Part shown: positions 35,401-46,700 of the stretch, in pieces | How the letters are laid out: each line of letters starts with the position of its first letter | Numbering within the stretch: position 1 is the first letter of the stretch | Assembly (NCBI RefSeq): GCF_024586455.1 | Contig: NC_065922.1 | Coordinates: 34,282,089-34,346,088, forward strand | Origin: Bactrocera neohumeralis | Lineage: Eukaryota; Arthropoda; Insecta; Diptera; Tephritidae | Direction: 5' to 3' | DNA length: 64,000 nt | Notes under the pieces: model-generated | What the model was told of the DNA's origin: nothing | Seen by the model: only the letters and a program-made list of their open reading frames with translations | The model's database searches: none | Program-made: the position numbers and the translations under genes

Positions 35401-37554
35401 ATTCCGTTTACGAGAATTAGACTATGTTAGTTTTGTTAATCAGTGTATGATCTATCGCCCGCACCAAAATTATTCAACCCATCAAAGAAATTAGGAGCTT
35501 TGGAACTTGTTATTATTGTTGTATGGTAGTTAGTACCTAATCCGTTTAGGTGAAAGTGCAATCAATAGGAATCACTTAGCAATGGGTCCAGGAAACGAGC
35601 ATGGGTGTTAAGCGAGTGGGTTAGTGTTATGCAGAGACTCTTTGCATGTTTAGTTTATCAGAGGCTTTTCTGGATAATTAGAAGTTTAACCTGCTACATT
35701 ATCCAGAACTAAGCTGCACAAGGGTCACTCTCGGTTCTCGCGACAACTCAAGCTTTTCGTCTGCAATGGGTGGTGGTTTGACTCCGAGTACCCTTTTAAC
35801 TAGAAAGAAGTCGGTGAAGGTATTCATGGCTCCACTATAAATGGCGGTCAGTGCATGTCGGAAATTAATTGCGTACGAAGTCTGGTCGCGTATTGTGTGA
35901 TGTCGTCGACGTAGTTGCGGAATGATCTCTAGCTACTCCTAGGAGGCGGTTCCGCTCCAAGTAGGTGACTACAAGGATGATGTTTAAGAAAGCATCCCAG
36001 CAAGAAATGCCTAGAGAAGAGTTCATTATGCTTCTTAACAGGCCTCACTATGCAGGTGTTTGGTAGAAGACATCAAGAGGCATTCTGTCGTAGTTCGGAA
36101 TGCAGTATTCTGACAGCCCTGAAGCTTCCTAGTCTGTGGGAGTTTCGAGATATGGATGTAAAACAAAAGCTGAGAGGACACACCCTGCGGAACTCCTTGT
36201 TTAATTTTTCGCAGTTTTCGAGTTTTTCCCTTGATGTTCCTAGGAGGTGATTCCACTGCGAGTAGATGACTGCAAGGATAATGTCTGGGAAATTTCGCAG
36301 CAGAAAATGCTTTAAGAGAGATGCATTATGTTAGTTTACCGGAAGCAAGCGGTGTTCTATATGAAGATATTCCAATGGGGTATATCCTCTGATAGTGTGC
36401 CGAGTGCTGCATTCTAACATGTCTGCATGTATATTGAGGATGCGGATTTTTTGACCGCCTGGCCGAATGTCTTGTATGTAAGTCAGCCAGCAAGTTTTTG
36501 TTGTTCTTTCTCTCAATCTTTAAAAAAAAATTTCTAGGGTATCGATTTGCACAGCAGTGTTTCTGCTAGGTGTCGAAAAAAATTGCGGTGGTTCAGTGAT
36601 TTCCTATGGATTGCCAGAATTTACTTATCTTAAAACAGAAATCCTTCGTCTGGCAAAGGCATTTTTTTGGAATAACGTTGAGGACATTCTGAATAAATTC
36701 AAGAAAAATGTTACTATGTCGTTCGACATGAGCGTCATTGCTTCGTATTCGAAACAATTTATTGTATAAGCAAGCAAATATATTTTTTTAGACCAGAAAA
36801 GATAATTTTTAAAAACTAAAGAAATCATAATAAGATTAAACCCATCGGAAGCGGAAGATAAAAACATTAGGGGAAAAATAATTTAGGGGCGATCTGTGGT
36901 CAGGAAAAGGAAGGGGAGAGGCGTGATTGCATTTGTCAGGTTTAAAAACGGTTTTCTCTATTTCCGGTAAAACTACGAGTCCTAACCTCAAAATTTATGT
37001 GAAAAAGTTCACATAACCCAACTTTTGACTTTTTTCATCTTGTAAAAAAATGTATTTCTTTCACGAAATTTGATATAACTTACCCAACACACTGCATTTT
37101 TAAATTTACCTAACAACGAAAAAAATATTTCCATAAAAAAATTTCATTTCAGATCTTTAAAAGAAAAAAAAAAACAAAAAAAAGAAGGCGCCAGGCTTTA
37201 ATTGTCTGAATTCTCTTCTTTCCGATGGTATTAAAAATATATCCATTAAAAATTCAACTAATGTTTGTTATCTTACCTTTCGTTTCCGATAGGTTTCAAC
37301 CTACTATGAATTTCTTTCTTTTTTATCGTTTCCAAAGGCTTTTGCAGTAGTCTATTTGAATCAATACATTCTAACTTATTTGCAATTCATTATTTCAGCT
37401 TCGTTATCTACAAACGCTCAGCAGCATATCAGCCGAAAAGAATTCAACCATAATATTCCCCCTACCCATGGAATTGTTAACGCCGTTTCTTGGGCACTGC
37501 ACAACAAATCACCTGTGTCGGCAACACGCCGCTCAAGGAATGAATCATCAGTGA
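26422..37554 (+). CDS. Stomatin/MEC-2-like band-7 (SPFH) protein
   Basis: Proposed coding exons: 26422-26551, 33657-34173, 34235-34400 and 37399-37554 (stop TGA), giving 322 aa. The last three are certain. The first is inferred: its donor at 26552 is phase 1 and joins the acceptor before 33657 to give KTSENDEMGCVEIL, close to the N-terminal text of fly stomatins as I remember it. A membrane hairpin (about residues 60-76) is followed by YERAVIFRMGRLRSGGA, the band-7 domain, and a coiled-coil with the conserved RAMAAEAEAAREARAKVIAA. The tail LRYLQTLSSISAEKNSTIIF is typical. Stomatins are palmitoylated, cholesterol-associated inner-leaflet scaffolds that modulate ion channels. The two long introns (7.1 and 3.0 kb) are filled with mobile elements. 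Which fly stomatin paralogue this matches is not settled. Confidence 0.88.
26865..27315 (-). repeat. Family R repeat, inverted copy
   Basis: It runs from TTTGGCTGCACCGAAGCTAT and TTCACAGTTACATTTCCTGT, through GATCGGCCAATTTGTATGAC and GTCTGATCTGAACAATTC, to ACAGACGGACATGGTTTAAT. These are the reverse complement of the ordered blocks of the copy at 57124-57968. It lies in the first intron of the stomatin-like gene. Confidence 0.6.
27325..28200 (-). mobile_element. Mariner transposase relic, 3' two-thirds
   Basis: The left edge TTGGTAGTCGAAAAAGTCTT matches the terminal repeat of the element at 12148-12649. Minus-strand translation gives mariner C-terminal text in order: VRWDWKGIIHYKLLQPG, LMRLKQAIEK, a degraded GRAWLESFDAS region, and KITCRSFSPRNQKSFTLME. 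Frameshifts and stops abound. The 5' part with the N-terminal helix-turn-helix is missing or degraded beyond 28000. It lies in the stomatin-like gene's first intron. Confidence 0.75.
28201..29394. other. Intron sequence without recognised features
   Basis: AT-rich intron of the stomatin-like gene with TACATA/TATGTA simple repeats near 28490-28510 and 28680-28705. I see no conserved coding or RNA feature. Confidence 0.4.
29395..29785 (-). repeat. Retroelement-derived tail fragment
   Basis: It starts with CTAGGTTAGGTTAATCGGAT, the complement of the TAACCTAACC tail seen at 17660, and contains GTACCGTGGCGACCC-like and TTCCATTGTTTCCCTGG phrases typical of degenerate fly LINE 3' regions, read on the minus strand. 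No intact frame is present. CGCTTGACACGA occurs twice (about 29530 and 29570), indicating a short local duplication. Confidence 0.5.
29786..30889. other. Intron sequence without recognised features
   Basis: AT-rich intron of the stomatin-like gene. CATACATATATT-type simple sequence occurs near 30200-30345. No gene or structured repeat is supported. Confidence 0.4.
30890..31860 (+). mobile_element. Tc1-like transposase relic
   Basis: Plus-strand translation across stops gives Tc1-family fragments in order: SSETVRRRL-like text (VETIRRRLRNMGL), FLGLKSTKI, the second catalytic region in QDDSAPCHRAKMAKF, and a terminal RVKAVIEAKGGTTRY-like stretch. Stops and indels in every part show it is inactive. 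It lies in the first intron of the stomatin-like gene. Confidence 0.75.
32290..32885 (+). repeat. Dispersed repeat (family S), copy 1
   Basis: It shares, in order, TTCAAGTTGATCC, GAGAACTTGTGCGCTCGAGG, TAGCTAGACTAAGT, AAAATGTCTGCC, TTATCCTGCCAACGCGGG, ATGGCGTCGCAATGG and a final GGAAAACCCATG with 58330-58870, in the same orientation. The non-coding body is AT-rich. Short open frames inside have no recognised domain. Confidence 0.7.
32886..33656. other. Intron end before the stomatin-like exon
   Basis: AT-rich intron with long CATACATA/TATGTATG simple-sequence blocks at about 33273-33293, 33383-33415 and 33440-33471. The splice acceptor (ACCGTAG, with TTTTCTTCC upstream) ends at 33656. Confidence 0.5.
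34407..34418 (+). repeat. Target-site duplication, left copy
   Basis: AGAGAATTTACT, repeated exactly at 35240-35251 on the other side of the RTE-like insertion. It starts at position +7 of the intron that follows exon 34235-34400. Confidence 0.9.
34419..35239 (-). mobile_element. 5'-truncated RTE-like retrotransposon, inserted next to a splice donor
   Basis: A minus-strand open frame of 232 codons (34447-35145) is followed upstream by a broken YADDIDI segment: the RT catalytic YADD is encoded near 35219-35230, ahead of GLAVNEGKTKYLLSS. The C-terminal part carries LYGAEAW, RLRWLGHVVRMD and RPPLRWKD, typical of LINE reverse transcriptase ends. The element is flanked by a 12-bp target-site duplication, AGAGAATTTACT, at 34407-34418 and 35240-35251, and ends in a GAAGAAGAA-type tail (plus-strand TTCTTCTTC). 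The long intact frame suggests a recent insertion. The same family is at 14200-15350. Confidence 0.9.
35500..36520 (-). mobile_element. Jockey/I-type retrotransposon relic with internal duplication
   Basis: The minus strand encodes KIKQGVPQG followed by LLFYIHISKLPQ, the RT motif around the QGxPQG box and the following PxLFN region, with a frameshift. The part with the catalytic YADD is degraded. Blocks around 35939-36080 and 36238-36375 are diverged tandem copies (both contain TAGGAGG, then CAAGTAG or CGAGTAG, then ACTGCAAGGATAATG or ACTACAAGGATGATG). It lies in the last intron of the stomatin-like gene. Confidence 0.65.
36530..37398. other. End of the stomatin-like last intron, with a repeat block
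   Basis: About 36940-37190 resembles the sequence flanking the family R copy at 57124-57968 (AAAATTTATG, a central TTTTTT, then TTGTAAAAAA and TTTCTTTCAC). The acceptor TTATTTCAG ends at 37398. Nothing else is supported. Confidence 0.5.
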
Positions 37555-38325
37555 CAGTTACTGTTGGAGGAGTATCTCAATGCTCTAAGTTTATATGAAA
37601 TCGATTACAAACGCATACCAATTCACAATTAGATCCACTTTTTCGAAACAAAGTCATTTTGTTAAACAAAATACCATATAAAACAAATAAACAGTAATAA
37701 TCAAATAAATAATAAATAAATGAATAAAAACAAAACTACAAAATTTTTTGCATTATGACTCGTACATATGTACATAGGAAAACTGTACATGATGAATAAA
37801 TAGTAAGAAAACAGCTCTTTATTTTATATATCTTATCTGTATTTTATTATACTTTTAAAATTAGCAAGACTTAATCAATAATGCTTTCCATAAGTAATTA
37901 TTCACAAACGTACATAGAATGCGGTAATTCAATAAAAAAAAATTAAGAATTTACCTTAATGTGGTGCTTTTTGGAAATACTAGTCTGTTGGTGGATAGAC
38001 AGATTGTGTTATGGGTATTTTGTGTGACCCAATGATGTTTTTGTTTTGCTCAGGAATGCCCACTTATTTTCGCACTTTTGCTGCGAAAAAAATCTTCCAA
38101 ATTCCAGAACGTTGAAGTTCACCAGTTTTTCAAAATTAATCTATACTTTTTTTTGTTGTTTTCTGCATACTGTACAGTAAGTGTTTAAGTTACTCTCAAA
38201 ACTAAAACTTATGCTAATGATAAGTTCTCTCTTTCTACATAATGGTGTATATAGATTTTAGGTAAAGAAAATATTTTTTTTTCTGGGAATTCAATTTGAG
38301 AAAATTTTGTGATTTTTTGTTATAT
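37555..38325. terminator. Convergent 3' ends of stomatin-like gene and Rbp1
   Basis: The 3' UTR of the stomatin-like gene carries clustered AATAAA motifs at about 37703-37730. On the minus strand, AATAAA candidates for Rbp1 appear as TTTATT, for example near 37819. The two genes end about 770 bp apart on opposite strands. Confidence 0.5.
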
Positions 38326-41300
38326 CTAATGGCGATCACGAGAGTCCGATCGGCTACGTCTGTCTCTTGAAAAACTGCGGGAACGGCTGCGTGTACGACG
38401 TGGTGAGCGTGATCTGTAAGAAATTGTCATATAAAAAAGAGAAAAAGGAAAATTTAATATGCTGTTGGATAAACAAGTTTTTAAGCACTGCACACAATTA
38501 AAAAATCCATGTATTGAAGATTTTAATACCATTTGTAAATATTCGATGGGATTTTGTAGTAGAGTTGATTGTTGTAGAGAAGATTTCGATACAAATAATT
38601 TTGCAGTCAAGGGATGAGAGACGCTACTTTTCAAATAATAAAAAAAATCTCATTCATGAAAAGTAGTTAATTTATGACCTTTGCTTTCACAAGTCTAACT
38701 ATTGGGAATGTTTGGTTGATTTTTTCGCTGTACTTTATCTTGATTCAGTTAACAGTAATTTTACCAAATTGTTGCCTGATAATGTCGATATAAATATTTA
38801 TTTCAAATCGTTTTCGTATTGCTGCGTTGCTGAACTCGAATTCGACGAGCTGGCTTACGTTGCTGACTATTTACAATTCCTTGGGTCAAAAAAAAATTAC
38901 AAGCTGAATGCACGAGTAACTGCAGCTCAGTAGCTCGTTCATTTGATTGGACATATTTGTTGAGGTGGTGTAGTAGTAGTAGTACGGTGATGGTTGGTTT
39001 TTGGTGATAATGGAAGAGTTTCTTTTGTTGATAATCAACTGATTTGTGATGACTATTTTAAATGAATAAAAGATATAATAAAAAATTGCAAAATAAACCA
39101 TTGAGCAGATAACAAAGTATACAAGCCCGATATTCATCTGTGACAATGATACTTAGAAGCGTTTGTTGCGCATATCAGACATGATAGGGTTGGTGGAGTA
39201 GACAAAAAGCCTTAATTTGGGACGCTGGTTGACTATGTATGCGCATCGGTGGAGTAGTAGTGATGACATTAGCTTGCTGCTGTTGACCGTGATGCAATAT
39301 GAGAGCTTTGTTATATTTAATTGAAGGCCTTGGAGATCGGTTGCAAAGACGGAACGTTGAATAGCTTGATGTATAGCGGTGACCCTGTGAAAAATACCAA
39401 TCAAGCTCTCAAACGCTCGAAGGACCAGCCAAAGTGGTTGTAATGAATTCGAAATAGGATGTCATGGAGTTGTAGCTGAGCAGAGCAGATATTTTCACCC
39501 ATATTAAGTAGAAAAAGATGTTGCAGTTGTGAATGGTGTTCATTGAGCCGATCATTGCTAAGTGTTCACCTGCTCGGATGCAATGGAATTTACAATTAGT
39601 GGATAGTTCTTTGTCAAAGTGTAAATTTGTTTAACCTTGAAAGTAATATTTAAACACAACTTGAAATATCCTCAATATTAGAATATTAGTAACAAAATGA
39701 ACTAGGTAGTATCTAAATTAGAAAGAACTTATTCTTACTTGAAGTTACCGCACACGTTTTGTCTTTCGTTCTTGATGCACTTATACGTTGTTTCGCACAT
39801 TAGCATGTCAAAAACGATGTTCAGGGTGACAACCTGCCCTTCCCATTTTGAAAATTGAACGTTTGTTTTCATTTTGACGAGTTGAGTGGATTAAATTCAT
39901 TGTAAATGTTGAAATATTGCTCGAACACATGTTGAAGATATACATATATGTATGTGCAGTTGAAACCACTGCAGAGACAAGAGTGAAGTTGCAGAACTGA
40001 TGGAGTAATTGGTGGATTACACAAAAGCGCCATTCAATGTCGATTATCTGAAGAACATAACGTAGCTAGCACTTTTACCTCGCACAATAAAAATACAAAA
40101 AAAAAAAAAATCCGAATTGCGGTCATACTTTTACTTCAGAACCCGTGTACCCGAATCATTCAGTTGTCTTAAATCTTGAATTTTAGGATAATTTCCATTA
40201 AAAGTTATACATTAGACCGACAGTACCGCATAAAATTGCAATGCAACAGTCAGACTATGCGGTGTATGATTGAAAACAACCACTGCTCTTTAATGAAAAA
40301 TTTGTTGTCGTTAAAGCAGTTTCGAGAGCTCTATAACAGTATTAGTTGTAAAGTCGTTATTAATGGTTGAGAGCAGTCTCGAAGAAGCGTTCGAATATAA
40401 TGCTTTTTGTCACAAAAACAAAAATCATGTAGTTACATCGAATGAAATAACGAAGTTACGATTAAGTCACCTATTTTGTGTGGTACACCCCACACACAGA
40501 CTGATGGGTGAACATGCATACATTACCCGACCAAGCACACTCTTTTTTCTTGTTATCACATAAGTTTGCATTTCTTGTCAAAGTCGTTGTGATTTTTGTT
40601 GTTGGTGATGGTATTTGTTGTGCTGAAGATTGTAGTGTTGTGGACACTTTTCACAGTCAGTTGCTTATACAAAGGAGAAGGAGGTGGTAGTAGTATATCA
40701 AGTTGTTAAGGTGGTTGTGGTGGTAGTAGTGGTGGTATTAATGATGATGGCTGTAGTAAATGCTTAGGAATTTGCCGTTGATGCTGATCCTGCGCCTGCT
40801 GCCCAAGCACACTTTTACTAGTTGCACTAATTCTTGTAGTAGCAATAGTTGTAGTGACTGTAGAAGCAGTTGCAGCTGAGGTAGTAGTAGTAGCGGTAGT
40901 AGTTATTTTACTAGTAGTTGCTGTTCTAATGATTGTTGATCTTTTACTGCACTTAACATCAGGACAACTGTTACAGTTTTCTATTGCGACAACAACAATT
41001 GTTAGATAGGTATTGATGACAATGACTACAGCGAAAACGAGATCAAATTTTATGTGCAAGACTGTTGTAACGTTGGTGTTGGTGGTGTTCAAGGTGTTCG
41101 TGTTGATAACAAAAACTATGATCATTAATTTATTGATGAAAGTACTGTGTTGTGGCTTTTCTTGTAGTTGTTTTTGGTGATGTTGAAAATGATGTTTGCT
41201 ATAACTAAAATTGTTGTTGTCGAAATTTTGTAGACATTCTTTCTTAAAAAATTGTTGATTGACATTTTTTTCACTATTATCAAAAATGTTGTCGTTGAAC

Positions 41301-42303
41301 GATATTAAGTTGAGCTTGTTGCTTGTCGTGGTGAAGTTTGTGGAGAAGGAGCAGTAGTTGTGATACGTGAACATGTTGTTTTTGTAGTTTTTGTTGAAGG
41401 AAGAGGAGGTAGAAGTTCTAGAAGTAGTAGTAGCAGTAGACTTTATCCTGCAAAATGATTATCGTAAACTACATTTAAAAAATCTTTCAATATCTTTCTC
41501 AAAATCTAAATAGAAACACGAAATAATGTGTGTAATCAAGAAATAGCCATAACAGTACTTATCTACTACTATAAACGTTAGCATCTTTTATGGCTGTATG
41601 TATTAGCAACAAAAATTAAAAATATGTTGCACTACTCGTTCCTATAGATTTCCATGTTAAAAATATTTTACACTTTAATTCTCTAATATAATTTATCTAT
41701 GCATAACATACTAATTAAAGCATTTGCACATCTGTGTAATAAAAGAACAATACCAAGGCATGGTAATTTTCGCAACAACTCATCCTTCGCAAAATATTTA
41801 GGTAATAAAATTTCACTGTATAATATAATTCTTACAATTTGCCAAGAATGCTAAAATTAATAAAGCGTTCATGTAGGCTATATAAAACTGCGTTGACTTA
41901 CCTATAGCGACCTCCCCCTCGGCCACCGCTGCTGCTGCCACCGCCACCAGCACTACCGCCTCCTCGTCGTCTATCATCTCTTCGTGACCGACCCGACGAC
42001 ATTTCTACGCGTATGCGAGTACCACAGCAGCGACTGCAGTTTTGATCAAAAAATATTATGAAAAAAAAAATGCAAATTTTCTACAGGCACTTACGTTCCA
42101 TCCAATCCCCGAGTTGCATCTTCTGCGTCGCGGCGATCTTCAAATTCTACAAATGCAAATCCAGGTGGATTTCGTGCGACCCATACGTTTCTCAAGGGAC
42201 CATATTTGCTGAAAGCATTTTCTATTTCATATTTAGAGGCGGATGATCCCAAATTTCCTACATATACTTTGCAAGCTAAGTCCCACTCACGATAACGCGG
42301 CAT
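38326..42303 (-). CDS. Rbp1: SR splicing factor Rbp1 (SRSF3/SRp20 orthologue)
   Basis: Minus-strand coding exons: 42303-42095, 42033-41902 and 38413-38326 (stop TAG), giving 142 aa. The N-terminal RRM (residues about 11-84) has RNP2 KVYVGNL and RNP1 NPPGFAFVEF, and the opening MPRYREWDLACK is the Drosophila Rbp1 N-terminus. A Gly/Ser/Arg linker and a short RS domain (RSRSPRRTRSRSRSFSRDRR) end in SDSRDRH. Rbp1 is a nuclear pre-mRNA splicing regulator that binds exonic enhancers, including in the sex-determination gene dsx. An untranslated segment precedes the ATG, with an acceptor after 42332. The last intron is 3.5 kb and holds an alternative splice-compatible exon (see next entry). SR genes of this class commonly autoregulate through such exons. 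Confidence 0.95.
38930..40705. other. Rbp1 intron with GTAGTAG/GTTGTTG simple tracts
   Basis: Part of the large last intron. It is more GT/GA-rich on the plus strand than the surrounding introns, with TAGTAGTAGTAG near 38969 and GGTGGTAGTAGTGGTGG near 40720. No separate gene is supported. Open frames here have no recognisable domain. Confidence 0.45.
40706..41447 (-). other. Possible alternative exon of Rbp1, 246 codons, low complexity
   Basis: On the minus strand an acceptor (TTTTGCAG, pyrimidine-rich upstream) ends at 41448 in the same phase as the normal last-exon acceptor. Joining the AG of exon 42033-41902 to G-ATA gives Arg, and the frame then stays open for 246 codons to TAA at 40706-40708. 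The protein is rich in Asn, Thr, Ser and Gln with no RS dipeptides. It may be an autoregulatory or alternative terminal exon, or an accident of a GTT/GTA-biased tract. Confidence 0.4.
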
Positions 42304-42332
42304 TATTTATGTTTATATATTCTTAATAATAC

Positions 42333-43763
42333 CTGTAAGCAATCAAAACAAAAAAAAATTATATTTAAAATACTTTTCTACGTGGAAAATGAAGGCGTGG
42401 AATTTTCTACATATACAGAAAATACAAAATGGCGGCCGACATTATGATTTGCATAACTAATCTATATGCAATTTAATAGAAAACCCATAGAAAATAAAAT
42501 ATTGACTATTCTTATATTTTAACAATATTTACCTTTATATAAATTTGTATATAGTTCCGCAAATAGCTTCAAAATAATTTATTTATTCTGTTTAATGTAA
42601 TTTCCTTTGCGGAGAAGAACCACACACGTTCACCCTATGCAATCACAAGAAAAGAATAATCGAAACTTTCGAAAATCATCTTTGTATAATCGCTTGCATA
42701 TTCGTATAGCTTTCAGTACACTTCCCATGTTCGTGCTTCAATATGAAACAGGGTAACTAGGAAGCAACAGTTTAATTATTTCTTTTGTAAAATTAATAAT
42801 ACAATTTGGATAAAATAATTCAATTAATTATCTACATGGTGTCCCAAAATTAACACAAGATTTATTTATTTAAAAATTTCTTCACAGTTCACGAAGTTAA
42901 AACACTATACCGACCATATTTTATATGAAATTTTTGAAGTAACCCGCCAATCTCTTAGTATTTTTTATATATTGTTCAATAATGAACACATCTTATTCTA
43001 TAGTGTAACGCTCCGTTTGTACTAAACATAAACTGCCAGCTGTCGATTTTTTGTTTTGTAGGCTTCTTACTACTTCATAAATGGTGACAAATTTAAATAT
43101 TGCCTTATTTTTGGGACACTCTGTGTTTAACACCAATCATACGTCATTTTTTAAACACCCTTTATATGCATTTTGTCTAACAATGCAATATAAGAAATAT
43201 TTCTCAATAGAAAACTTTTAAATACTTATGTATATCCATTATTTGTCAGAATGCTTTGAGTTTATAATAAATACTATTTAAATTCAGTAAATCTTTGTAA
43301 TATAATATAGAGTATTGAATGACATTTATGTTATATTTAATAAGCTTTTTTTTTAATAATTCGTCGTTTAACATGTCAAATAAGCTTGAATAAAGGAAAA
43401 TCAAATACATATTAATCTTTTTCAATTTTATCGAACGTGGTTTAATGCGCTTTCTAATTGGATTTATTTATTTATAATTTTATTCTAAATGGCGACTTAC
43501 AACACTGGATATATAAATCAAATACAACACTGATAATATGCAGCAGACGTGTTCTCTTCCAACATTTGTCTCGTTTTCGTGGTTCGTGTTTAAGTAGTTC
43601 GTGTTTCTTCAAGTTTTGTTAATATTTTTTATTTTAAATATTATAAAGGGCAGTGAGAAATCGTAAAAGAAAGTAGGCTTTATAATTCAAGCCGTAACGA
43701 ATAAATTTGTTCCATTGAGCTTAGGTTCCGGGACAACGACGAACGTTAAGTACACAAACAAAA
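42333..43763. promoter_or_regulatory. Divergent upstream region of Rbp1 and Surf4
   Basis: The Rbp1 leader (minus) and the Surf4 leader (plus) diverge here. The Rbp1 start is probably near 42600-42750 and the Surf4 leader near 43550-43763, where GC content rises (TTCAAGTTTTG, GGTTCCGGGACAACG). No TATA box or DRE is evident. A MITE-like element lies between them at 42838-43124. Confidence 0.4.
42838..43124. mobile_element. MITE-like element between Rbp1 and Surf4
   Basis: The left end GGTGTCCCAAAATTAA is matched by the right end TTATTTTTGGGACACT, giving inverted repeats of about 16 bp with one or two mismatches. The body is about 290 bp and non-coding. The AGTGTCCCAAAA ends resemble Tc1-type non-autonomous elements. 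Target duplications are not clear. Confidence 0.55.
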
Positions 43764-46700
43764 ATGAATATCCCCAACGAATACATTTCGAAAACGGAGG
43801 ATGTGGCGGATCAGGTAAATTGGTACAAAACTTGGTAGGACAATCAAAGAAGCCAATATTAAAGCGAATGAAACCAAAAATGTGCTATGTGAGTTTTTTT
43901 TAAAGAAAGTGGTCATCATAACGGCTTGATTAGATATTACGGCTATCATCCTGCTATTTTGCACTAGAAAGAGATGAGTGCGGCTGAATTGAGTAGCCGC
44001 ACGGTAGATTACGAAAAAACTGTCAACGTCACCCATTCGTATCAGCAATATTTAGTTGTTGTTTTAACATTATAATATTAGTTTGTCTATTGCTGCTGTC
44101 CATACATCATGTTTTCTAATATGAATGATGAATTGTAGACCAGTAATGATTGTACCAGTGGCGTTCCAATAAGTTTGTTTTCTGCGCTGTATGCAATTGG
44201 GCCGTCAAGTGAATTGATATAACATGTGGGAGAGTACTTAATGAGTTTGAAAAGTAATAATTTATAAAGAAATATCCATAATTTTCACCCAACAATGTTA
44301 TGTATGTGATCAGGCATTTCCTAATATATGTAAATAAGCAAAAAATTAAATATTAGATTCGGGTGCCACTTGTTGATAACTAGTTAATTTTTTTAAGAAA
44401 GCTTAAGTATTATTCGTAATAATTGTTTTATGCTAATTAAAAATAAAGTCTAAAGTACGAAGATGGTATAATCATAGATTAAATTTTAACAATTTCCTCT
44501 TTGGTGAAAATAATTAACTTGCCCTCAGTCAATATACAGCAATCTATGCGTCCATGTACATACATATGTAACTTGCATTACAAGTGTATCTAACTTTTAC
44601 TTTCTGCTTCGAACTTCCGTCTCAAACATTACTTGGGGCTTAATAGATTTACTCTCTTGACCGGTTTAGTTTTTCTCTTTTTTTTTACTATTTGTAGCTG
44701 TCTTTAACATATTTCGAAAGTTTCGTGTTTAAGTAATGATATGTCGGTCGCATTTAAAATGCCACACATGCACTTTGATTTCATATTTACATAAGATGAG
44801 CACATATTACTATAGTTGTATGTATTGTGGACAAAATATGGAAAAACTAACGTAACTGAAAAAGTATTATATAGTTACATTTTAAAAAGTTTCAATAATA
44901 CGTATCTACCATTGACTGAAGCATGTATGCGCATATAATTAAGGCTTTTTAACTATTTAAAATGTAAAGTAACTTTTCAATTATCTTATCAGTTTTTTGT
45001 GTCAGGTTCCTTTTAATAATAGTAAGTGTGAGCTTGATTTTTTCACTTTAATTAAAAAAATTTCAATGTCAATGTTCTGTTTTAAATTTACCGTAAAAAC
45101 AACTGAACAAATGTAAAATATTAATTGACATGTGTGAATGGCTTTGTTTGACAGCGTGGGAAATTGCTGCTATTTGAAAATTTTACCAACTTTTCGGTGT
45201 CAAATAATATTTGTATATACACATAAATTGTTTGGTAATTCTATACTCTCTTTCTCAGATCAGTTTTACTTAATTTGAAGAAAAAAATTTCAATACACAA
45301 TATTGTACGTACATATGTACATATCGTTATCAGCGTATCTTAACCAAGATATAACCTAGTTATAACACAAATTTAAGTTTTGTTTCAATATGAGTTTCGC
45401 TTTGTTTATATGTATATTTTGTTGTATTTTGTTGTATAAAATATAATATTTTAACATATCTGGAAAATTTTGAGTTATAATTTCGGTGTTCGTGACGAAG
45501 TCACGTCTTGTCCAAAAAACTACTGATCACATTCATATCTTTCAAGTCTTTACAAGACTTTTGCACGTTACATGAAATTTATTAAAAAAAAAGTAATTGT
45601 TGAAAGAACCAATGTTTTGTTATTTTAGTTGGATAGTTAATATTTTGTTACAACTAGTTGCTCTTGTTAACTACAATCACATAGACATTTTTAAGTTCAT
45701 TCTGTTATGATCAAAAGTGAATATCCTCAAATGAAAATCGCTGATGGATCTTAAATAAAAGCCTTATGTAATAACGTCTGCATTTGAAACAGTTTCCTAG
45801 CACATCAAAATATTCGAAGCTGTTATATTTATACAAAAGATATGAAACAAAATATAATAGTATATATACATATACATATATTAACTACTCTCTATTTTTC
45901 ATACAGGTTATTCGTCGTGGTAAAAATATCCTGCCTACAGTCGCCCGTCTGTGTTTAATAGCGACATTTTTTGAAGATGGTTTGCGCATGTATTTTCAAT
46001 GGAATGAACAACGTGAATATATGGATATGAGTTGGGGATGTGGCAAGTTTTTGGCGACAGTTTTTGTGCTTGTGAATTTATTTGGACAACTAGGTGGCTG
46101 TGTAATGGTAATCGCTAGATTTAAGGTTGAAATTGCTGTTGGAGTGCTTTTCTTCATTGTAATTCTACAGGTATGTGAAATGTTTAAGTACCCATAATTT
46201 AAGTGATAAATGAGTTTTAATTGTTTACCGTTCCTTAAACTAGACAATCGCTTACTCTATCCTTTGGGACATACAATTCTTGTTGCGCAATCTGGCACTG
46301 CTTGGTGCATTACTGCTTGTTTTAGCGGAATCACGTGTGGAAGGACGCAGTCTATTTGCTGGTGTGCCCTCACTTGGTGAGAATAAACCCAAAAATGTAA
46401 TGCAGCTCGCTGGTCGTATACTGCTCGCATTTATGTTTATTACACTAATTCGTTTCGAAATGAGCTTCCTTCAGGTATTATAAATATTTAAGATTGTATG
46501 CAATATAATACAAGTATGACCCTTTGAAATATTTTCAGATTTTATTAGACATCGTCGGTTCAATTTTGATGGTTCTGGTAACAATCGGATATAAAACAAA
46601 ATTGTCTGCACTCATCCTCGTAGCATTATTGACTGTACTCAATTTGTATCATAACGCGTGGTGGACCATTCCTTCTTATAAACCACTTAGAGATTTTCTG

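Noticed and set aside
43746..44048. Minus-strand open frame of 100 codons over Surf4 exon 1
   Set aside because: It overlaps the confirmed first exon of Surf4 in antisense and has no domain.
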